DNA from: Plantibacter sp. VKM Ac-2880
Lineage (GTDB): Bacteria > Actinomycetota > Actinomycetes > Actinomycetales > Microbacteriaceae
Direction: 5' to 3'
Length of the DNA stretch: 64,000 bases
NCBI RefSeq assembly: GCF_015351235.1
Contig: NZ_JADKSJ010000002.1
Span: 744,001 to 808,000 of the forward strand
The position numbers and the translations under genes are program-made. How positions within the stretch are numbered: position 1 is the stretch's first letter; every line of letters starts with the position of its first letter. Positions 59,004 through 64,000 of the stretch are shown piece by piece. The notes under the pieces were generated by a model, which made no database searches, was not told the DNA's origin, and saw only the letters and a list, made by a program, of their open reading frames with translations.

Positions 59004-60023
59004 CTAGAGTTCTGCGTCGATCGCGCGGATGACGTCCCACGCGCCGTCCTCGGAGTTCGACAGCACGACGACGTCGATCGCGTCTGCCGCCGTCGGGCCG
59101 AAGTAGGTGCGGACGATGCCGCTGGCACCCGGGTTGACACCGTCGAGGTACATCGAACGCACCTGACCGTCCTCGTCGACGTCGAACTCGAATCCGAAGC
59201 CGTAGGAGATCTCCTCGTCGACCTCGATCTGCGGCGAGGTGAACTCCTCGGTGAGCTCGGCCGTGAGGAGCTTCGCGTCACGCGCGGCCCGCAGGAAGGT
59301 GATGAGGTCGGCCGCCGTGGACTGTGCGCCGGCGTCGGGGCCCCCGAGCGGCGGGAAGGCGTCGACGTTCGACCGCCAGACACCGTCATCGTCGACGTCG
59401 CCACCCTCGGCGAGGCCCGGCTCGCCCGTGCGGCGGTCGACGAACCCGGAGTGGTCCATGCCGAGCAGCGCGAACACCTGCTGCTCGATGAGCTCGCGGT
59501 ACGGCAGGCCGGTCACGCCTTCGAGGGCGAGCCCGAGCAACACATAGCCGGCGTTGATGTAGTTCGCTTCCTCGCCCGGTGCCGCGAGCGGCGGCTTGTG
59601 GGCGAAGAGCGGCAGGAGGTCGGCGGTCTCGCGGATCGACGAGGCCGGGCGCTCGGCCCACAGCTCCTCGTAGCTCTCACCGGCCGTCTCGTCGGCGTCG
59701 TCGGCGATGCCGGAGGTGTGGGTCAGCAGGTGGATCAGCTGCACGTCGCGACGGATGGTGGTGCCGTCGAGGTCGACGTACTCGTGGATCGACTCGTCGA
59801 GGTCGATGTGGCCCGCGTCGACCTGCTGCAGCACGGCCGCGGCGGTGAACAGCTTCGTGATCGACGCCGTGTCGAAGCGGGTGTCGAGGGTGATGGCCTC
59901 GTCGCGCTCCCGGGAGGCGAGCCCTCGTGCGACCTCGAAGAGCGTCTCGTCTCCGCGCTTGACGAGCACGACGCCCGAGAAGTCGGTGGCTTCGATGACG
60001 CGGGCGACGCTTGCGGTGTCCAT
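59004..60023 (-). CDS. Serine hydrolase of the beta-lactamase/class C family
   Basis: A 339-residue penicillin-binding-like serine hydrolase. The SxxK motif is S54-I-T-K57 in DTASITKLFTAAAVLQQVD and the YxN motif is Y155-I-N157 in GEEANYINAGY. LIHLLTHTSGIADD and GVNPGASGIVRTYF fit the third active-site region, where KTG/HxG is replaced by G-x-N-P-G-A-S-G. There is no signal peptide, so it probably acts inside the cell on an ester or peptide. The ATG at 60023 gives a compact N-terminus. It is divergent from the LacI gene (134 bp). Beta-lactamase activity is not implied. Confidence 0.9.
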   Translation of the reverse strand: MDTASVARVIEATDFSGVVLVKRGDETLFEVARGLASRERDEAITLDTRFDTASITKLFTAAAVLQQVDAGHIDLDESIHEYVDLDGTTIRRDVQLIHLLTHTSGIADDADETAGESYEELWAERPASSIRETADLLPLFAHKPPLAAPGEEANYINAGYVLLGLALEGVTGLPYRELIEQQVFALLGMDHSGFVDRRTGEPGLAEGGDVDDDGVWRSNVDAFPPLGGPDAGAQSTAADLITFLRAARDAKLLTAELTEEFTSPQIEVDEEISYGFGFEFDVDEDGQVRSMYLDGVNPGASGIVRTYFGPTAADAIDVVVLSNSEDGAWDVIRAIDAEL

Positions 60024-60104
60024 CCTCCAACGGTACCGTCGCCAGCTGCTCGACGGCTGCACGGAGGCCGACGGAGCCGATCCTTCGGCGGCCTGAGGCG
60101 TGTG

Positions 60105-60141
60105 CATAATGGGTGCAGCACGAAATGTGACCGTGCACATC
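60105..60141 (+). promoter_or_regulatory. LacI promoter region with operator
   Basis: CATAAT (60105-60110) is a good -10 box with a poor -35. The downstream site AATGTGACCGTGCACATC (60124-60141) matches the chvE operator in 16 of 18 positions, pointing to autoregulation. GAGG and the GTG start at 60158 follow. Confidence 0.65.
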
Positions 60142-60157
60142 GAGGTCCGAGGAATCC

Positions 60158-61177
60158 GTGAGCGACGACGCCGAACGGGGGCGAGCCCCCAATATCCGCG
60201 ATGTCGCGCGCCTGGCCGGGGTCTCCCACCAGACCGTGTCCCGGGTCCTCAACAACCACCCGAGCATCCGCGACTCCACGCGCGATCGTGTGCTCGCCGT
60301 CATGGACGAGGTCAACTACCGCCCCAACCGGGCGGCCAGAGCCCTCGTGACGAGTCGGTCCCGGACGATCGGCGTCCTCGCGAGCCAGCGCTCCCAGTAC
60401 GGTCCGGCGAGCATGATCCAGGCCATCGAGAACGCGAGCAAGGACGCCGGGTACCTCGTCAGCACGTCCAACCTGCCCGACACGAGCGAGGCGTCGATCG
60501 TCGCGGCCGTTGAGCACCTCCTCGCACAGTCGGTCGACGGCATCGTGGTCATCGCCCCGCAGGTCCGGGTGTTCCGCGCCATCGAGGAACTGCAGGTGCG
60601 GGTGCCGTTCGTGGCCGTGCAGTCCGGCGGTGACCTCGACGACCACTCGATCGGGGTCGACCAGGTCGCCGGTGGGCGCTTGGCGACGCGTCACCTCATC
60701 GAGCTCGGGCATCGGAACATCTACCACCTCGCCGGTCCGCAGGACTGGATCGAGGCCGAGGCACGGATGCGCGGGTTCCTCGCGGAGATGAGCGCGCAGG
60801 ACGTGCCGACGACGGCGCCGATCCTCGGCGACTGGACGGCGGACTTCGGGTATCGCGCCGGCATCGAACTCATGCGGGTGCGCGACTTCACGGCGATCTT
60901 CTCCTCGAACGACCAGATGGCCCTCGGGCTGATCCACGCGATCCGGGACGAGGGGTACGACGTACCGCGGGACGTGTCGATCGTGGGCTTCGACGACATC
61001 CCGGAGGCGTCGCACTTCTGGCCGCCGCTCACGACGGTGCGCCAGGACTTCGACGAGCTGGGGCGGCGCTGCGTCGCACACCTGCTCGGCAACCTTGAGG
61101 TCGACGCCGTCGGCTATCGCGGCACGATCGAGCCTGAGCTCATCGTGCGGAAGTCCGCGGGTCCTCCGGCCTTCTGA
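60158..61177 (+). CDS. LacI-family regulator of the chvE operon
   Basis: A 339-residue LacI protein: NIRDVARLAGVSHQTVSRVLNNHPSIRDSTRDRVLAVMDEVNYRPNRAARALVTSRS is the HTH and hinge helix, then the core with SVDGIVVIAPQVRVFRAI, FAAIFSSNDQMALGLIHAI-like sequence and VSIVGFDDIPEASHFWPPLTTV. Its recognition helix (HQTVSRVLN) differs from the pair at 35-37 kb, consistent with a different operator. I use the GTG at 60158 with GAGG upstream. The shared operator at 58785-58802 and 60124-60141 makes it the probable repressor of chvE-gguAB and of itself. Confidence 0.93.
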   Translation: MSDDAERGRAPNIRDVARLAGVSHQTVSRVLNNHPSIRDSTRDRVLAVMDEVNYRPNRAARALVTSRSRTIGVLASQRSQYGPASMIQAIENASKDAGYLVSTSNLPDTSEASIVAAVEHLLAQSVDGIVVIAPQVRVFRAIEELQVRVPFVAVQSGGDLDDHSIGVDQVAGGRLATRHLIELGHRNIYHLAGPQDWIEAEARMRGFLAEMSAQDVPTTAPILGDWTADFGYRAGIELMRVRDFTAIFSSNDQMALGLIHAIRDEGYDVPRDVSIVGFDDIPEASHFWPPLTTVRQDFDELGRRCVAHLLGNLEVDAVGYRGTIEPELIVRKSAGPPAF

Positions 61178-61203
61178 TCCCGTAGTGGCGGTGGTGCCTG
61201 GAG

Positions 61204-61329
61204 CCAGCGCGGTGCGCTGACGCGAGCGCGGGTCGGACGCGTGAGCGCACCCCTCCGGAGACCCGCGCTCACGTCCGCGCCCCGCGTCCATGCCGATTCG
61301 GGAACATACGCGTCAGCGCACCGCGCCGG
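61204..61329. repeat. Palindromic intergenic element R6
   Basis: Left arm CCAGCGCGGTGCGCTGACG (61204-61222) identical to R1 and right arm CGTCAGCGCACCGCGCCGG (61311-61329), one mismatch. CTCCGGAG is in the centre. It begins 26 bp after the LacI stop. Confidence 0.9.
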
Positions 61330-61351
61330 CACCGAGTGACGACGTCTCACG

Positions 61352-61479
61352 CCAGCGCACCGCGCTGACGCGAGCGCGGGTCACACGCGTGGGCGCTCCC
61401 CTCTGGAGACCCGCGCTCGCGTGCCAGACCCGCACTCACGCCGATCGGGTCACGTTCGCGTCAGCGCGGTGCGCTGACG
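61352..61479. repeat. Palindromic intergenic element R7 with inverted arm centres
   Basis: Left arm CCAGCGCACCGCGCTGACG (61352-61370), right arm CGTCAGCGCGGTGCGCTGACG (61459-61479). Relative to R1-R6 the asymmetric centre of both arms is inverted (GGT to ACC and the reverse), so the arms still pair. It lies 22 bp from R6 in the gap before the ROK gene stop. Confidence 0.88.
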
Positions 61480-61522
61480 ACCAGACCGACAGCACCCGGG
61501 GACGGTCAGCGGGCGGCACAGA

Positions 61523-62719
61523 TCACCAGACGGCGGGGTCCGCGATGAGACGGTCGAAAGCGAGTTCCGCCGCACCGATGAGGAGGAGGTCCTGACCGAG
61601 TTCCGCCCGCACGATGGCGACGTCCTCGAAGGGCGGGACCAGCGCCCGCTCACGGACCGCGTCGTGCAGCTCCTCCGACGCCAGTTCGAGCACGATCCCG
61701 AGATGCCCGCCGAGCACGACGAGCTCGGGGTCGAGGATGTTCACCGTCCCCGCGAGCGCCCGTCCGAGCGTCCTGGCCTGCCGCACGACCTCCTCGTGCA
61801 TCTGCCCGGACGGATCCGACGCGATGCCGGCGGCGAGTGCCGCTTCGAGGACCGCGTCGTCGCCCGCGACGAGCCCGGCGACGCGGAGCAACTCGCTGCG
61901 TCGGACGGCGTCTTCGAGCGCGTTGCCCGCGGCCGTCGCCGAGGTGTGCCCGAACTCCCCCGCGTAGCCACGAGCGCCACCGACGGGGCGCCCTCCGGCG
62001 ATGATGCCGCCGCCGATGCCGCTCGCACCGCCGTTCAGGTAGACGAGGTCGTCGATGCCCCGGCCGGCGCCGAAGGTCCGCTCCGCGCGGGCGCCGAGAC
62101 TCGCGTCGTTCGCGGCGAACACCGCCCGCCCGGTCGCGGCACGCAGCCGTTCGACGAGGGGTTCGTCGACCCAGCCGAGGTGCGGTGCGAGTCGGACGAC
62201 CCCGTCGGCGTCGCGCACGAGTCCGGGGACCGCGAGCCCGATCCCGCCGCCGCCCTGCGCGTCGTCGGGCAGGCGTGCGGCCAGCTCGGCGACCAGCTCC
62301 GCGATGATCGCCGTCGCCTCGCCTGCCGTCGGGCTCGTGTCGACGTCGCGACGCACGCGCTCGACGACCTCGCCTCCGAGCCGGACGGCCGCGACGGTGA
62401 TCGCGTCGAGTTCCGGGTTCGCCGCGAAGGCGACGGCTCGGGGACCGGCCGAGACGAGCGGCGACGGGCGACCGACGCCCTGCCCGCCGACCGGTACCGA
62501 CTCCGTGACGACGCCCGACACTGCGAGTTCCGCGACGAGCGCCGCGACCGTCGAGCGGTTGAGCCCGGTCGCCCGCGTGAGTGCGGACCGCGACTGCACC
62601 CCGCCCTGGTGGACGAGTTCGACGATCCGTCCGAGGTTGCGACGGCGCACCGAGTCGAGTCCGCTCCCCGCGCCGGACCCACCCGTCGGAGTCGCCCCGG
62701 CCGTCGTCGCCTCACCCAC
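61523..62719 (-). CDS. ROK-family transcriptional repressor
   Basis: A 398-residue NagC/XylR-type regulator. The N-terminal winged helix reads NLGRIVELVHQGGVQSRSALTRATGLNRSTVAALVAELAVSGVV, and the ROK domain follows (IGLAVPGLVRDADGVVRLAPHLGW, NDASLGARAERTFGAGRG, YLNGGASGIGGGIIAGG). The kinase phosphate loop is lost and the usual zinc motif (H then CxCGxxGC) is reduced to a single His in GEFGHTSATAAGNALEDAV, so it is a binding-only regulator. No sugar operon is adjacent. The ligand cannot be assigned; it may act on distant genes. Confidence 0.92.
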   Translation of the reverse strand: MGEATTAGATPTGGSGAGSGLDSVRRRNLGRIVELVHQGGVQSRSALTRATGLNRSTVAALVAELAVSGVVTESVPVGGQGVGRPSPLVSAGPRAVAFAANPELDAITVAAVRLGGEVVERVRRDVDTSPTAGEATAIIAELVAELAARLPDDAQGGGGIGLAVPGLVRDADGVVRLAPHLGWVDEPLVERLRAATGRAVFAANDASLGARAERTFGAGRGIDDLVYLNGGASGIGGGIIAGGRPVGGARGYAGEFGHTSATAAGNALEDAVRRSELLRVAGLVAGDDAVLEAALAAGIASDPSGQMHEEVVRQARTLGRALAGTVNILDPELVVLGGHLGIVLELASEELHDAVRERALVPPFEDVAIVRAELGQDLLLIGAAELAFDRLIADPAVW

Positions 62720-62815
62720 ACGCCCACCTCTGCTCGATCCCTCCAGTGTCCCCTACCGGCGCGTCCGCCGGCACCTGCGCGCGCGAACGCCCGGCACGGA
62801 TGGTTGACTGGACGG

Positions 62816-63250
62816 ATGCCCACCGCCTGGACGCTCCGATCAGCCACCCTCGACGATGCGGCGTGGATGGCCGAGCTGCGCGCCGTCGTGATGCGGCCCG
62901 ACCTCGAGCGCCTCGGCCGCTACGACGAGACCCGCGTGCGTCGACGGTTCCTCGACGCGTACCGGCCGGAGCACACTTCGGTGATCGTCGTCGACGGCGT
63001 CGCGGCCGGGTTGTTCGCGGTCCGCGTGGAGCCCGAGGAACGGTGGCTGGAACACTTCTACCTGGCCCCCGAGCACCAGGGAGCCGGCCTCGGTACCGCG
63101 GTCCTCACGCAGGTGCTGCGCGACGGCGACCCTCGCCCGTTCCGCCTGAACGTGCTCCATGGCAGCCCGGCCCGTCGCCTCTACGAACGCCACGGCTTCA
63201 CCCTCGAACGCGAGGACGACGTCGACGTGTGGATGGTCCGCCGGGGCTGA
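62816..63250 (+). CDS. GNAT-family N-acetyltransferase
   Basis: A 144-residue GNAT: WTLRSATLDDAAWMAELRAVVMRP begins the fold, VEPEERWLEHFYLAPEHQGAGLGTAVLTQVL holds the acetyl-CoA loop (QGAGLG), and LNVLHGSPARRLYERHGFTLE the C-terminal helix. The ATG at 62816 gives the normal short length. The substrate is unknown. It diverges from the ROK gene (96 bp between starts), and the two may share a control region. Confidence 0.92.
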   Translation: MPTAWTLRSATLDDAAWMAELRAVVMRPDLERLGRYDETRVRRRFLDAYRPEHTSVIVVDGVAAGLFAVRVEPEERWLEHFYLAPEHQGAGLGTAVLTQVLRDGDPRPFRLNVLHGSPARRLYERHGFTLEREDDVDVWMVRRG

Positions 63251-63357
63251 CCACCGCGCGGCGCGGCAGCAGGAGATCGGCACCACAGCAGGACGTCACG
63301 GCGCTGAGGGTTCCGCCGCCACGCGGATCTCCCGCTGCCGCGCGACCGCGGAGCAGC

Positions 63358-63969
63358 TCAGGCGGGTTGGCGGACCGTCGTGACGATGTCGACGAGATGT
63401 GGGTCGGCGGGGGCCGAACCGAAACCGAACCGCACGGGCGGGGCGAGCGGCGCGAGGGTTCCGAGGTCTGAGCCCGACCAGCTCGCCGTCGCCGCGGTGA
63501 TGCGGCGAGCGCCGGTCACCCCGTAGTACTCACGTCGTCCGTTGCCGGCAGAGCCAGCCGTGCGTGCGCCGGGTTGCAGCACCCGGGCGACAGGGTCGAT
63601 CGTCTGCAGCCAGAGCGGGTTGACCGCGAGCGGCTTGGGGACCGCGCGGAGTGCCCGCCCGAGGGGAGAACTGCCGCCGATCCGCAGGGTCGTGTCGAGT
63701 GGGCCACCCACGAACCGGAGGCCGGTGGGGAGGCGCGTCCACCCGACCGTGCCGATCTCGATGTCGTCGAAGGTGTAGGTGGTGGCGATGAAGTCGGCGA
63801 TCTCCTGCGTGGGTGCGAGGAGGAGCCGCTTGCCTCGGGAGTCCTCGATCATCGCGTCGGCGAAGGAGCCGAAAGGTGACGTCGACCAGAGCCCGAGGAC
63901 GATGCGGACGCCGCCCGTGGTGCCGTAGCCGGCGATCCTCCCGGAGAAGCGCAGGTCGGTTGCGGGCAT
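63358..63969 (-). CDS. Unknown soluble protein, predominantly beta
   Basis: A 203-residue protein I do not recognise. It has a Gly-rich N-terminus (FSGRIAGYGTTGGVRIVLGLW), FGSFADAMIEDSRGKRLLLAP, a predicted beta sandwich and several Arg/Pro segments (LQTIDPVARVLQPGARTAG). No enzyme motif, signal peptide or membrane helix is clear. The ATG at 63969 is used; a GTG lies at 63978. It is the last gene of the window and starts 31 bp before the right edge. Confidence 0.7.
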   Translation of the reverse strand: MPATDLRFSGRIAGYGTTGGVRIVLGLWSTSPFGSFADAMIEDSRGKRLLLAPTQEIADFIATTYTFDDIEIGTVGWTRLPTGLRFVGGPLDTTLRIGGSSPLGRALRAVPKPLAVNPLWLQTIDPVARVLQPGARTAGSAGNGRREYYGVTGARRITAATASWSGSDLGTLAPLAPPVRFGFGSAPADPHLVDIVTTVRQPA

Positions 63970-64000
63970 GCGGACCACTGTAGTCCGCCCGTCTGGGTAC

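Noticed and set aside
59004-60023. Beta-lactamase
   Set aside because: SxxK and YxN are present, but there is no signal peptide and the third motif is not KTG, so it is listed as a serine hydrolase only.
10662-61595. Short reading frames sharing a R-A-H-V-S-A-P-R-W pattern at several intergenic places
   Set aside because: They are translations of the palindromic elements R1, R2, R3, R6 and R7, so the similarity comes from the DNA repeat and not from a protein family.

Overview
The window is GC-rich chromosomal DNA (mostly G/C at third codon positions, many GTG starts, ATGA-type gene overlaps, candidate leaderless starts) from an actinobacterium. Gene content points to a plant- or soil-associated member of the Microbacteriaceae; Plantibacter or a close relative is plausible but not proven. 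I see no prophage, insertion sequence, CRISPR array or rRNA operon. About 51 protein genes, one tRNA-Ser and one SRP RNA are supported. All coding coordinates include the stop codon.

Layout. 1-5 kb: start of a secreted protein, the pta-ackA acetate operon, the SRP RNA and an SDR-like reductase. 5-10.6 kb: an operon with a small membrane protein, a MoxR ATPase, a DUF58 protein and a membrane transglutaminase. 10.6-14.5 kb: tRNA-Ser(GGA), a MarR regulator, a MATE exporter, a DUF4406-like protein and a divergent DeoR regulator. 14.5-17.8 kb: a tightly overlapping trio (acyl-CoA dehydrogenase-like protein, PIG-L deacetylase fused to a methyltransferase, family 2 glycosyltransferase), preceded by a 14-codon ORF with a strong Shine-Dalgarno. 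17.9-25.6 kb: ACC deaminase with its GntR regulator, a small membrane protein, a GNAT, an APH(6)-like kinase, a HerA-like ATPase and a photolyase-related protein.

25.6-37.4 kb: two sugar loci. The first is a TetR regulator, an MFS carrier, a TIM-barrel isomerase and a Gfo/Idh/MocA oxidoreductase. The second is an arabino-oligosaccharide locus with a GH51 arabinofuranosidase, a complete ABC importer and two paralogous LacI regulators. 37.6-48.1 kb: PAP2 phosphatase, YchJ-like protein, Bcr/CflA-type exporter, an Hsp90-family protein translationally coupled to a 969-residue TPR-like protein, a degenerate-motif cyclase and membrane proteins. 48.2-61.2 kb: araBDA, a ChvE-GguAB multiple-sugar importer with a degenerate extra ATPase, a serine hydrolase and a third LacI regulator. 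61.5-64 kb: a ROK regulator, a GNAT and an unknown protein.

How it fits together. Extracellular arabinan fragments would enter through the ABC importer at 31.8-35.1 kb and be cleaved by the GH51 enzyme. L-arabinose would enter through ChvE-GguAB and be converted by AraA, AraB and AraD to D-xylulose 5-phosphate. A shared operator (core TACAACGTTGTA) lies in front of the importer operon, the adjacent LacI gene and araB, linking loci 17 kb apart. A second operator (core AATGTGACCGTTCACATT) links the LacI gene at 60.2 kb to the chvE operon.

A roughly 125-bp palindromic element occurs seven times between genes, twice supplying the stop codon of the neighbouring gene. It is the most conspicuous structure that coding annotation does not explain. 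The candidates for incompletely described biology are the Hsp90-TPR pair, the dehydrogenase/deacetylase-methyltransferase/glycosyltransferase trio with its leader peptide, and the degenerate ABC ATPase.
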